A stretch of DNA of 64,000 nucleotides from Dallia pectoralis (taxonomy: Eukaryota > Chordata > Actinopteri > Esociformes > Umbridae): positions 5,005,887 to 5,069,886 of the forward strand of contig CM055758.1 of the NCBI GenBank assembly GCA_029465975.1. The letters are read 5' to 3'. This document shows positions 1 to 11,552 of this stretch, in pieces (the stretch's first letter is position 1; the number at the start of each line of letters is the position of its first letter). The notes beneath the pieces were generated by a model that saw nothing but the letters and a program-made list of their open reading frames with translations, did no database searches and was not told the origin of the DNA. The position numbers and the translations under genes were made by a program.

Positions 1-12
1 TAAATAGGCATG

Positions 13-692
13 TACACCGATGAGCCAAAATATTATGACCAAGTGAAGCAAAGAACTTTGATCATCTTCTAAAAAGGGCACGTCATGGTCTGACTGGATT
101 AGATGGTAAGCGAGTGATTAGTTCTCGTAACCAACGTGTTGGTTGTAGGGTAAATGGGCAGGATTAAAGTTCTGAGCAACTTTGACATGGGCTAAATTGT
201 TATGGCCAGGCGACTGGGTCAGAGCATCTCTGAAACGCTGTGTATACTTGGGGAAGTGATGGGAAGACGACAACCTGTTGGATGGTGTGTGATGCTACGG
301 GCAATGTTCTGCTGGGTAACCGTGGGTCCGTTCATTAATTTGGACGTCAATTTGACACATGCCAACTACCTTACCATCATTGCAGGCCAGGCACACCCGT
401 TCATGAATAACGGTATTCCTTGATGGCAGTGGCCTCTTTCAGCAGAATGAAGCACTCTGCCAGACTGCACACTTTGTTTAGGAATGGTTTGAGGAACATA
501 ATGAGGAGTTTAAGATGTTGCCCTGATCACCAAATTGAAGGATCTGCTGCTAACACCTTGGTGCCAGATACCACAGGTCACTTTCAGGGGTCTTATGGTC
601 CATGCCTCAGTGGGTTGGTGCTGATTTGGCAGCACGCAGAGGACCCACAGAATATTTGGCGGGTGGTCATAATGTTTTGGCTTATCGGTGTA
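13..692 (+). mobile_element. Decayed Tc1-like DNA transposon with matching terminal inverted repeats
   Basis: The ends at 13-41 and 664-692 are inverted copies of each other, agreeing at 27 of 29 positions. The interior reads, with stops and frameshifts, like a Tc1/mariner-type transposase: a stretch around 360-470 corresponds to the part of the catalytic domain before and around the second aspartate. The region that should carry the following Asp-Leu-Asn-Pro block and the last acidic residue is missing, because the sequence jumps from about 515 directly to a distal transposase segment near 535. The element is therefore internally deleted and dead. It is a repeat-derived sequence and not a host gene; assignment to Tc1-like is from recognition of the transposase and the repeat ends. 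Confidence 0.8.
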
Positions 693-1324
693 TACTGCTG
701 TGGTCAGATTTACCAAACATTTGGACGGGAACAAAACCTGCTTTTCATTCATAAGCATTGGAATGACCTGTATAGCTGTGCACGAGCCTACACAAACGAT
801 ACTCATGATTGTGCGGTTTTTAGCAGGAATAATAACCTGTTTTTTGACTGGTTCTTTAAGGAGACAAACATTCCACTGTCTAGGTTCTTCTGTGGTAAAG
901 TGGGCTTATGGGAATTACGCACCGGTCTCATTACATGTGTGGAGTTGAGTTCAGACTGCTGCTAGCCTATGGCATATATGATCCAATACGTGTGCTAACG
1001 TCAATTATATGGAACAGGTGTGTGCTTGTGCAAACATAGACAGGTTATATACGTTTTGCTAAGGGGTTTGGGGAAAAGCCAGTATAAACTAATTATAAGC
1101 GCTTTTCCCGCTTTTATCGAGAACATTTTAAGTGACATTTGTACTGTGCAGCCTTTATTTGTCAAATATTTAGAATCGTATTTATTAATGTTTTATGATA
1201 TTCCAGTACAATTCTGACGATCCACCACAAGGGGGTCATCCAATTTTAGATTGAGCCGCCATGTCACGAATCCGTAGGGGTGAAATGTAGAGCCAGAGAA
1301 TCACGTTTGTGAGTTTTATTCCAT
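693..1324. other. Non-coding stretch, no gene seen
   Basis: AT-rich sequence with only short open frames that lack splice context or recognisable protein similarity. Some may be further decayed transposon flank. Confidence 0.5.
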
Positions 1325-1640
1325 ACATAAAACACGACAAACGACGAACGGAAAAACTAAACACTGTAACATAAATAAGAGTGCGCTTACACAAAGCGAC
1401 TTAAACAACGGTAAACACGGTGACCGAAATATACAAATGACACAACACTCACCTACAACGACACGATGTGTAACATTATAATAACATAATAATAACAAGC
1501 ACCCGTGAACATAACCAGGGACCTGTGTTGTCACAGGTTGCTTAGCTAAACCCAAAACAACTGCTCCTAATCAACATGACTCACAGATAGCTCTCCCCTA
1601 AACACCCTGTGACCACACAGCTCACCCATACATGACACGC
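1325..1640. repeat. Unclassified dispersed repeat, copy 1
   Basis: This stretch shares an ordered series of blocks with 11,235-11,552: a block starting GTGCGCTTACACAAAGCGAC, then ACAACACTCACC, CAGGGACCT, CTCCTAAT, and a common end around CAGCTCACCCATA. Spacing between blocks is similar, so the two are diverged copies of one element. No coding capacity is visible. A more diverged third copy may lie at 53,195-53,500. The class (LTR, SINE or non-autonomous DNA element) could not be decided. Confidence 0.7.
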
Positions 1641-2457
1641 CCCCACCATCCAAATTGGGTGGGTCCAAGGCAGTCAGTCAATGTATTCACAAAACATCAT
1701 GAAATAGGAGTCTGATCTAGAATCGGTTTTGCCTGATAAATTATAAGGCCAACCGTGTTAACCAAAGCACAAAGGAGCTTACAGCAATTAGTTTAGATGG
1801 ATTTATTTACAGACAATTAGGGTTAGACAGAGTATAGTGGTGTATTTAACCCAGTTAAATATTAGTGATCTTATTGCTTCATTAGTGTTTAGTATTTACA
1901 CTCAACACAAAACGTTGACCCGAACAGAATATTCTATATATACAGCAATACTTTACTCTTCATAAGCCTTCTGCCAAGGCAGACATTAAAAAACAGCGGA
2001 ACCGTTTGTAACAAATAGACAATTGCTTTAATTGCCCTGGACACTGTTGGGTTATCTCCGGAAGAGATTTCGCAGATTAAATGCCTTTCTAGGCAATTTA
2101 GCCTAAGGAATGACGAACACAAACCCCGGACGCCTATTATCTATTATTCCATCTGGGTGGGGAGTTAGTAAGGTCTTATTCCTCCTGTGTCGGCATGTCT
2201 CTTTGAAGGCAATCATTGGCAGTCCTTGAGCACTCCAGCATCTCAAATGTACATTAAAGAAAGGTCTCTGTAGTTCGGGTCTAATACAGGAGCTCATCAA
2301 AGTGCAAATTAGAAAAGCTCATTGTTTTCTTGGAAAACACGTTGATAGCTAAAACACGTACTAGTAATATCTTGGAAACCTAATTATACAAAATCCAAAC
2401 ACTGGGTACCGTAGTTTAAAAAAAAACTGGCTAAAAACAGCATTAAAACGACTCACC
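1641..2457. other. Non-coding stretch left of the unidentified minus-strand exon
   Basis: No exon could be defended here. If the candidate exon at 2,458-3,097 is real, its downstream partner should lie here or further left, outside the window. Confidence 0.4.
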
Positions 2458-3097
2458 TTCTGAGCCGGAAAAGGTTTCACCCCGACGTGAAGACCTCCAC
2501 TGAACGCCGGTGATGGAAGCATGGTGCCTGTTGTTTGTGACACAGCTGAGTTCACCACAGAAGGCTTAGACGAAAGGTGAGGTGATGAGGTCACCGGACT
2601 TGGATGAGGGACCGCAGTAGACATGGGGAGACTCTCTGTCACTGTGTTACCGCCATTACATCCTGGTATCCTCGACGACCTCTCCAAGACCGCACGCAAA
2701 AAGGTCTTGTGCTCTGGCCGCCTAAGGACCACTTGTGGAACACTCTGTGGAATATCCGTCCTCCCATCAGCCTTCTCCTTCTGCTTTGCGCTGATAACCC
2801 GACTGTTAGTGCTGCTGAAGCAATGTCGACTGGGGGCCGCATTGGACTGGTTGGCGGATGGGGCTGGGGCCAGCCACAATTGGCTGGGCTTCTGGCATTC
2901 CATCTCAGAGGACTTAGGCCGCTGGGAGTACACTCCAGCTGGGTGTAGAAAGCTGACTCGTAGTGCAGAGGAAGCTCCTTGGCAGGGGTTGTTCCGGTTG
3001 GTGGCAGTGGTGGTTGCTGGCAACTGTAGATTTTCCTTATTCATTTTACTCCAGGGACAGTCCTCCTGCAGTGCCCGAACTGGGTAATCTGATTCTG
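2458..3097 (-). CDS. Candidate internal exon of an unidentified gene
   Basis: The minus strand is open here for about 213 codons in a single frame, and the stretch ends at 2,458 in a strong donor (AAG followed by GTGAGT), phase 0. Candidate acceptors lie at 3,060-3,100 next to a 19-bp minisatellite. The predicted peptide is rich in Ser, Pro and Thr, with one more charged segment (RRPEHKTFLRAVLERSSR) that looks like a short conserved motif in an otherwise disordered protein. I do not recognise the family. The neighbouring open stretch at 3,320-3,769 could be the preceding exon, but the phases I could find do not join cleanly. It could also be a chance open frame in GC-rich DNA. Confidence 0.35.
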
Positions 3098-3099
3098 AG

Positions 3100-3255
3100 G
3101 TACTCGAACTAGCTACCTGTAATCCAACTAGCAACCTGTAATCCAACTAGCTACATGTAATCCAAGTAGCTACATGTAATCCAACTAGCAACCTGTAATC
3201 CAACTAGCTACATATAATCCAACTAGCTACCTGTAATCCAACTAGAAACCTGTAC
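3100..3255. repeat. Minisatellite, 19-bp unit, about 8 copies
   Basis: Imperfect tandem copies of a 19-bp unit (CCAACTAGCTACCTGTAAT and variants). It directly abuts the candidate minus-strand exon. On the minus strand each unit contains an ACAG|GTAGC string that resembles splice sites, which makes exon-boundary calls here unreliable. Confidence 0.9.
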
Positions 3256-3319
3256 AGTAACTAACAACGTGTAGTCCGGTCACGGGTCTTGGTTCAGCGG
3301 TCAACAAGGAGCTGTCTGG

Positions 3320-3769
3320 TTACTGGTGGTTCTGGATGTCGGCGTCTTCCGAGACAACCGATACCACATCTCCAGTCTGAGCTGAAGAATCCAATGTTTC
3401 CCCTGTCTCTCCGCCTCTGCCTTGTTTCCTGTCTGAGGTGCCGACAGGGTCAGGTGGAATGGTCGCCACAGCGGCGGCAGCCGTGGATGTTGCTGCAGCT
3501 TCAGCCGAGTCACTCAATAATGCCACTTCCTCCGTGGAGATGGAGTCGGCGTAGTCGGGAGGAAGCCGTGAGCAGTGGGACTCGAGGGCGACTGCAGGCG
3601 AAAGAAAAGGAAGGAAGTCTTGAGCTGATGATGATGATGATGATGAGTTATGCCCATTTCCGCTCAGGGAGGGAGATCTGACAGTGTTTTGGTAAAGGGG
3701 GACATCAGGGGTGGAACGCACCCATTTAGAGGTCTCAGCGGAGATGAGGAATCCCCAAAGGCCAGCCAA
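3320..3769 (-). CDS. Candidate upstream exon of the same unidentified gene
   Basis: A 149-codon minus-strand open frame encodes a low-complexity peptide with a run of seven serines (from a TCA/ATC repeat at about 3,627-3,645) and an alanine/threonine-rich segment. A possible donor (CACCA followed by GTAACC) sits just before the stop. No domain is recognisable. The phase of that donor (2) does not match the acceptors seen for the 2,458-3,097 exon (phase 1), so a missing small exon or a wrong boundary must be assumed. It may also be spurious. Confidence 0.22.
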   Translation of the reverse strand: MAGLWGFLISAETSKWVRSTPDVPLYQNTVRSPSLSGNGHNSSSSSSSAQDFLPFLSPAVALESHCSRLPPDYADSISTEEVALLSDSAEAAATSTAAAAVATIPPDPVGTSDRKQGRGGETGETLDSSAQTGDVVSVVSEDADIQNHQ

Positions 3770-4388
3770 GTATGTCGGCGCAGAGCTGGCAGAGTGGAGC
3801 AGAGAACGTGAGGTGTTGAGATTGTAGGAGTGTGGGAATGTACGTGTTTAAAATAGGTTTGTGATGTGAAAACTGTGGTATTTGGTTTGAAACCACTCAT
3901 CTTGTATTTCCCAGATCAGACACATGGTTTAACCCAGAACTGATGTGGTTAAATTACTCCACTGTGGGATTTGGGGGAAAGTGAATTGACTGTATTGAGG
4001 GCTAACTCATTGGGGAATATACCTGATGTGAAATTGTGATGCACTTGTTTTTGCATCAGTGCGTTTTATGTTTTTTTCAATCGTGTGTATCGTGGGAGAT
4101 AAAATATACAATTCGCACAGCACCCATGTGAAAGGCTGATTGATATTGGGAGAATGAAAGTGAAATCTTTCAAGCAGCCAGTATGTAGTAACATCTTGTC
4201 AATATTTAGTTTTGCAATATTCATGGAAACTCCAGTTGGGTTTTTTTCAGATAATACCTAAATATGACCACGTAGTAGATCTCCTCTGGCATTTCTTAAG
4301 CTAAGACTATTAGGAAACAGGAAGAAAGTTATTATTTAAGTTTAATCATGTGACTTTCTACTGTCACTCGCATACAATTGTGGTAAGC

Positions 4389-4735
4389 TTAAACACACCA
4401 CCAAAAAGACACATTCATATATATGCATAAACACAGAACCAAAGACACCATCATACGCATAAACACAACACCCAAGACACCATCATATGCATAAAAACAC
4501 ACCACCCAAGACACTATCATATATATGCATAAACACAACACCCAAGACACCATCAAATACATAAACACACCACCCAAGACACCATCATATGCATAAACAC
4601 AACACCCAAGACACCATCAATGACATAAACACACCACCCAAGACACCATCATATACATAAACACACCACCCAAGACACCATCAAATACATAAACACACCA
4701 CCCAAGACACCTTCATATACATAAACACACCACCA
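4389..4735. repeat. Minisatellite, about 32-bp unit
   Basis: Imperfect tandem array of roughly 32-bp units built from ATAAACACACCACCCAAGAC plus a variable CACCATCATATGC-like part. The minus-strand open frames across it are artefacts of the repeat. Confidence 0.9.
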
Positions 4736-7684
4736 AAGTCGAAGAAAACTAGTAGAGAGACAGGTGAGTGGTTTAAATGGGAATATCACAGGAACTCTTA
4801 ACTTAAAACATTCAGCTGCATAGGGACTTTCATCAGACATGCTTGGAATTATCTTCTATTTCATTCAGTGGTCAAGCATGGTGACTCACATACAGAAACA
4901 GCACAGAAATCTCTCTTACTGTGATTATTTACAGCCAGGGCCTGGACGAGCAACGGATTGCAGGGCTAATCGCAAACACTGCCTACAGCCAGGGCCACGA
5001 CATGCAGGAGACTGCATAGCTAATGTGGTTAACCGTAGGTTTCATGTTCTTGTGGGGGCAAGCAGCTTTTTTCAAGAACGGGAGTCGTGACGGTATGATT
5101 GTAGCCTTGTAACAGCTTTTGAACATCTTTAAATGGCCAATAGCATTGCAAGTACGCCGTCAGATTTTTACTTGTATAGCAATGAAGGTAAGTTGCCGCA
5201 ACGGATTGACTGACGATAAGCTTTTTTCCGCTGTTATGCCAGTAAGCCTCTTCCCAAGATCCTTTAACAAATGGTTGACCTACTGTAGCAAACAAAATAT
5301 TAGAAGTACAACTAGACAGATTCCAAAGCTGTACCCCAATATCTGAAGTTACATTACAAACAGAACACTTATGTTTAAAGGCTGCAAACGGTGAAGATAA
5401 AAGCGCCTAATGCCATTCTGATTAGCCAAACGCTCCTAAAAGCTACTAACAGGGTTTTTTAATTCTGAAACCAAACACGCAGGAAGTGATGTCATCAGAG
5501 GGCTGCTGGGATGGTGAGTGGGGGTGTAGGGGTCCACTGGGGGGGGTGGGGGCGGGAGGTTTACTGCCTCACGTCTCCCCCATTCATCACTCTGGCCAAA
5601 AAAAAGCAGTGCTGATGGTTTTCTTGGGAGGTACCTCGGGTCCCTTCACAATAAAAGCCTTGTCTTGCCTGCGTCGGAGATGTGGGCTGCACAAGTGTGA
5701 GCAAACATGGCAAAACAGCTTGTTTAGCTAAGAAAACAGACCACCCCTCTATGAGACCAAAGCACATTCTTTTTTGTCAGGGCCTAGAGGAAGTTTAGAG
5801 GTCCTTGAAAACACAGACTGACTAAGTTCACAATTTGAGGACTATCCGTTGAACAAAATACAACAGGAGAACACTTTGAAACGTCTTGACAGCCACGGGT
5901 CTCTGCTTACTTCCGAATCAAATTAAGTTGTATTTAACAGTTACCATCCGTTTTATTGTAGCCCTATCAGAGTTACAAGCCCAATGTGGTGCCTCTTGAA
6001 TTTTGGAAAAGCTTCAAAGGCAATGCAAGCAAAGCTTTGGAGGGCATACAGGGTTAAAACAAAGTCATTCTGAACTGTTGGTCTTTCCCGCCCACATGCC
6101 TTGTATGCTGGTAGTTACCAATCGGAAGACTCGAAAGTCCATGGGGGGGGTCATCATAATCTGGCCCTGCAGTTTGTGGCCTAGTCCAAACACAAAGTAT
6201 TCTGTCTGTGAGACAAACGTTGCTTCATAGGACATTTTAGGAAGTCATTCAAAATGTTAGAGCTACAGTATCTCTGAAAATTAGAAAGATTAACTTTGTG
6301 GTGTTGTCATAATCCTGTCCTACACAGACGAGTCTGTCTGGAAAACAAACCATTCTTTGTAGAAGGTCTGTTCTTGAAGTTGAAGACACAATATATCAGA
6401 CAATTACAGAGGCTTCTGTGTGTTACCCTTTAATCATCCTTAATGACGTTTACTTGCAATTTTAAAGGTAACATAAATAAACAAAGTAATGCGTATAGGA
6501 GATTTTACAGCCCATTCTAAGCATTGCTGATTCATTCAGAACAGAAAACAACCATATTGCTTCAGGCTAAGAGGAGTTTTCGTTAAAGTAAAATCAAAGA
6601 TACAGCAGGCCCACCATAAAACTATACGCCTAGTATATTTTACATCACAAACTCAGTAGTGTAAATTTAAATGTTTTCTTGGTAAATGTATGTGTTACAA
6701 TTAGGGTAAAATAATGTTATACAGTATATCTTCTCAAGGTCAGTCATTATCACTTGTTTGGCCTGATAACTTACATTATGGTTATGTGGTAGTATTATAT
6801 ATATTATAATATATAATTATATAATATAATTAATAATTGTATGAGCACATAATAATGTTATAATTATGTAAAAAGATCTATTCGTAAGTTAGTTTGATAT
6901 TTCATTTTAAGTGACCCCCCTCAAGTCAAATTTAGATTTATATCCAGATGTACAGATGTACAGATGACAGTTAAGTTAGATTTTTTGTCCAGATCGCTCC
7001 AATACCTGACCCATTGGTTCCAAATGTTGGAATTAGCTAATTGCACAGTTGCAAAGTTATATACATATGAGTCAAAATAAAGATTTGCAAAAGATAGCCA
7101 GGTAATAGTGTTGAAATAGTGTATTTGTCTCTGAGGCCACTATTACATTGTTGCGTACTTATCACACATCAAATGTTTCCAATTCTCCCGGAGATTAAAT
7201 CGAGAGCGCACCAGCGAACCAGATGATTGTGATGACAGAGACAGGACGTGTTTCCAGCTGGTTGCTCTTGAAAATACATTGTTGTGTTACAATCATAAAC
7301 TAGTGGAGCAGCATCGCTGATCTGTCAATCCATATCTGATAAAAGGACTGATAAAAAATGCAATAGGGGTGTATCAATACGGGCAACTTTATACACATGC
7401 AAATTTAGTAAAATAGCATTAGAAAAAATTGCATAGTGTTTTGCATCCGAAGAACATATTAGGCATGTTACATCCTTGGCTAATTGCATTTATTGTACTC
7501 AAAGGAAATTAACTTATGATTACCTGTTTCACTGGCACCAGCTCAATAGCCTTTACATTTTCCTCAACACACTGTCTACAGAAATCAGACATTTTAAAAG
7601 GTTTTTTTCCAGGCCTTTTGCCATCAGATAAAAATTTCTCATTACATAAATAAGTGAAGACATATTTAGGAATGCAAAAACAAA

Positions 7685-7718
<34 letters not shown>

Positions 7719-9045
7719 AACGAAGTCCGGTGGGAGTGTGTTAAACAAACTTTGTGTTAGTGTGTGCTTTTGTTCGTGTATTCATGACTGTGTATGCGTG
7801 TATTTGTGTCGCCAAGTAAGCCTTTGTTATTATCAGCGTTTGGATAGCACTTGTTGACGAAGTTTGAACATCTTGGTTCAGTTAGAAGCCCTCTCTTCTG
7901 CAGTTAGTTTCCCTAGAAACTATTCATTTATCTTGGCAGCTCTGTTGGCTGCCATTGTCACTCTTTTGTGTAACACAACATCCTGCTAATACAGGATGTT
8001 GTCACTCACAAAGGACCATTTATCTTCTGCCGTTCGGACACTGCTGTAATTTGTCCCAAAGCGTTAATACGGAGCACACTTAAAAGGAAACGGACAAGAA
8101 ACGTAGGTAACAAACCAAACCTTATGTGAAGCCAGGCAGATTCCAGAGAGACATTATGGCTATAGTTGTTTATCCAGAGACGTGCTGTATACCTTCATCA
8201 AACATGCTGTTCTATGAGGTTGTTATAGAGGATATGCAAATTGAGAACATGTAAGTGAGAAGCTGACCTGCAGAGCGCTGTGGTGAATCCCGGCGAAAGG
8301 TTATCTACAGGATTTAGTGAGGACACATGTGACATGTGTCTTGAACGGAGCTACAGGCCAACTGGGAAGGTCACTAACATGGTTCAGTGTGAGAAGTTTG
8401 CTGGTAGGTTAAACATGGTGTATGCATTTATGTATGTAGACGGATCACATGCAGAAATGACTAGTGTAAATAGGCTTAAAAAAACAAAAACAAACAAAGA
8501 AATTACATTTTCAAGTATGTTAACCACATAAAATCTATGTATATGAATAATTATGACACATTTCCTCCGTATATGAATACTCTCCACTCCGCCAATCCTA
8601 AAAGAGCACAGTATATCCATACAGTTCTTCAAAATGAGGACAAAGATACTTTTACGGATTCAAGGTCATTCAAGAGCTAATTAGAGACACACTTCCCAAA
8701 ATAAAGAAATGGGTCGGGGCGCAACATCAGAAACCATTAGCCAGCCAGCTAGCATCCCAATTGGCAACTGGCCATTTGGGATTTAGCCACGATAACCGTG
8801 TAACAAGATGCCAAAACCAGCACATAGTGTAAGACACTGAACAAACCAGTGTCACAGCTACTGCATGAAACATAAAACACTCAATCTGACCGTATGACTT
8901 CACGTAATCCCGGTAGTGATGATCATCACCAGCAACGATGCCATTGCCGTCAGTGGTCTGGTCAGCGCAGTCATACCGGGGCGGGGGAGAGAGGCCCAGG
9001 TGTTGACCTCAAAGGTCCATGGGTAGGCCAAACTGCAGCCCTGCC
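4736..9045. other. Gene-free intergenic stretch
   Basis: No exon with plausible splice sites was found in this 4.3 kb. It contains a (GT)n microsatellite at about 7,685-7,718 and a very AT-rich patch at 6,790-6,840. Short open frames have no recognisable product. Confidence 0.5.
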
Positions 9046-9578
9046 AGGTGTTGACCTCAGACCACTGATTGGGGAACAGTACAGACCTCTGACCGGGGAA
9101 CAGTACAGACCTCTGACCGGGGAACAGTACAGACCTCTGACCGGGGAACAGTACAGACCTCTGACCGGGGAACAGTACAGACCACTGACCGGGGAACAGT
9201 ACAGACCACTGACCGGGGAACAGTACAGACCACTGACCGGGGAACAATACAGACCTCTGACCGGCGAACAGTACAGACCACTGACCGGGGAACAGTACAG
9301 ACGACTGGTTGGGGAACAGTACAGACCACTGACCGGGAAACAGAACAGACCACTGACCGGGGAACAATACAGACCTCTGACCGGCGAACAGTACAGACCA
9401 CTGACCGGGGAAGAGTACAGACCTCTGACCGGGGAACAGTACAGACCACTGACCGGGGAACAGTACAGACCACTGGTTGGGGAACAGTACAGACCACTGA
9501 CCGGGGAACAGTACAGACCACTGGCTGGGGAACAGTACAGACCACTGACCGGGGAACAGTACAGACCACTGGCTGGGG
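9046..9578. repeat. Minisatellite, 24-bp unit, about 22 copies
   Basis: Tandem array of a 24-bp unit (core GGGGAACAGTACAGACC followed by a CTCTGACC/CACTGACC variant). Because 24 is a multiple of three and the unit lacks stops in several frames, one plus-strand frame (8,894-9,610, an 8-residue PLTGEQYR repeat) and all three minus-strand frames stay open. Being open on both strands at once argues for a stop-free repeat rather than a gene. Confidence 0.93.
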
Positions 9579-10507
9579 TTGACATGTCATGCAGTGATAA
9601 ACGTGAATAAAAGGCATTTCCTTCAGTTTGTTTCGCCACAGTCTAACTTCAGAAGAATCAGATGGAAGACTGAGTGTGTAGGTGAGTCCACGTGTGTGTG
9701 TGACCTTCCTCTGAAACACCAAACAAACTGCACGACGATGACTCATCCGGGTCGATGATTCATGGACATATTTCAATGCACTCACAGTGACAAGGTCCAT
9801 ATTTGTTCTGCAAGTTACATTGGTAGGGTTTCTTGGAATTCAAATGACAAGTTTATGGATCTAGTGCAGATCAAGGAAGAACATTAATAATCTGACATTC
9901 ATCTGCTGGATCGGAGAGTGAGCAACATGTTTTGTCAACAACCAGAAAGAGTCAACTGGACTCTGCGGAATAGCAGCACATGGGAATTGACACAAAAGTA
10001 CACTGTGACCTGGTTCTAACCTGAAGCAGAGCTCGTAATTCATTCAGGGCCAAGCTAATTCTTGCAGTTCATTCCGTTTCTGCGGGTCAAGAGAAAGGGA
10101 CAGCGTTTTTTTTAATCGAGTTTAAAAGCTTACCATGGCATATCAGGGCGTAGCCACTTCTTGTGCTCTAATTACATGTGTTTACTTTGACAATGAGAAA
10201 TATTCTTGATTTTTTTGTCATGAGTACTTAAAAAGTAAGTGATTCTCCCATCTTACATCAAGACAGGCATTATTTTTGTACGGGAATAAAATCTTGAGTT
10301 TCAGTTTCTTACTACTTTTTTAAACAGAAACTTGTCAGAATACAGTGATATTATTGAGAGAAATACATTCCATTTGTGAAATACATATATGTGGACCCTG
10401 CAAATGGACTTTTAATCCCACGGAAGAAACAAGGAGGCTTTTTTTACACCGCCAAAACAAAAGTCTTCATTGACGATGACCTTTATCAGACATCTTAGGT
10501 TAAGGCG
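9579..10507. other. Non-coding stretch
   Basis: Nothing recognisable; short open frames only. Confidence 0.5.
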
Positions 10508-10608
10508 ACCATGTTGGGACCCAGCCCCCAGTACCCATGTTGGGACCCAGCCCCCAGTAACCATGTTGGGACCCAGCCCCCAGTAACCATGTTGGGACCC
10601 AGCCCCCA
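10508..10608. repeat. Minisatellite, 26-bp unit, 4 copies
   Basis: About four near-identical units containing CATGTTGGGACCCAGCCCCC. Confidence 0.9.
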
Positions 10609-11234
10609 GCCCACTGAACTTGGCAGGGTTGGGATTTTGACATAATAGTAATAATGGCCTGTTTGGCAATGTCCTTGACAAGTACTGGCAATGTTCTGAC
10701 TGGATTAAAAGTATCTTGTGCCGAAAATGTGACAACACCTCACGAGAAACGCTGCCAGTTCACACTTCTACTTAATTTTCAGAACCAGCATATAGAAAAG
10801 TGCTCTTGGGAATCTTTGAGCAAAAAATTTAAAAGAAAACCGACATGTTCCTCGTCCATATTTTTTGTTTTACTTGAACATGAAACAAGTAATGAGGTCC
10901 GTACAGATGTGGGCCTTGGAAGAACCATAGTCACACACCCAAAACCACCTGCCGGCTGATGTTTTGGCAATGCCATTGATATCCAAGATAAACATATTGT
11001 GGCGACCCGGAATGTGTGCATGGGGAATTTCGTTGAATTCTCTTCCATGAGTTTGACAGTTGGTTGGGGTCGCTTATACAGGTGGGCTGTTCTGTTTCAA
11101 AGTGGCAGCTCTGGGGAACCAGTTGGGACAGCGTTGGGTGTGTCCTGGCGTTTATGGGTGTCACGTTATCCAAGGTGTTGTGCGGAGAGAGCGAGAATTC
11201 AGAGCGTGTCTTCCGTTCGGGGTGTATATTCAAA

Positions 11235-11552
11235 CACGATATAAAACAAACATGAAACGCAGACACGGAAAATCTACATAAAACACTGAACGTAAAACAA
11301 AGGTGCGCTTACACAAAGCGACTAACTGCTTATACAAATACACAATGCACGATTACATAGACACAACACTCACCCAGACTGACACGTAACATTATATTAA
11401 TAACCTAACCAGGGACCTTAAACATCCCACCGATTAACTAACCTATGCCCGGTGCTAAACTCAAAACAGCTGTGCTCCTAATTAACACAATACACAGAAG
11501 TGCACTCCCTTTACGCCCTGTGTACAACACAGCTCACCCATATGTGACACTG
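11235..11552. repeat. Unclassified dispersed repeat, copy 2
   Basis: Same family as 1,325-1,640, sharing the GTGCGCTTACACAAAGCGAC block and the CAGCTCACCCATA end. It lacks coding capacity. Confidence 0.7.

Noticed and set aside
202..965. Open frames of 73, 181 and 86 codons
   Set aside because: They are fragments of a decayed Tc1-like transposase and its flank in shifting frames.
1934..2300. Two overlapping minus-strand open frames near the candidate exon
   Set aside because: No clear splice sites, and the translations show no domain or composition like a real protein.
8894..9610. 238-codon plus-strand open frame and three long minus-strand frames
   Set aside because: They are produced by a stop-free 24-bp tandem repeat; simultaneous openness on both strands, no splice signals and no homology argue against a gene.
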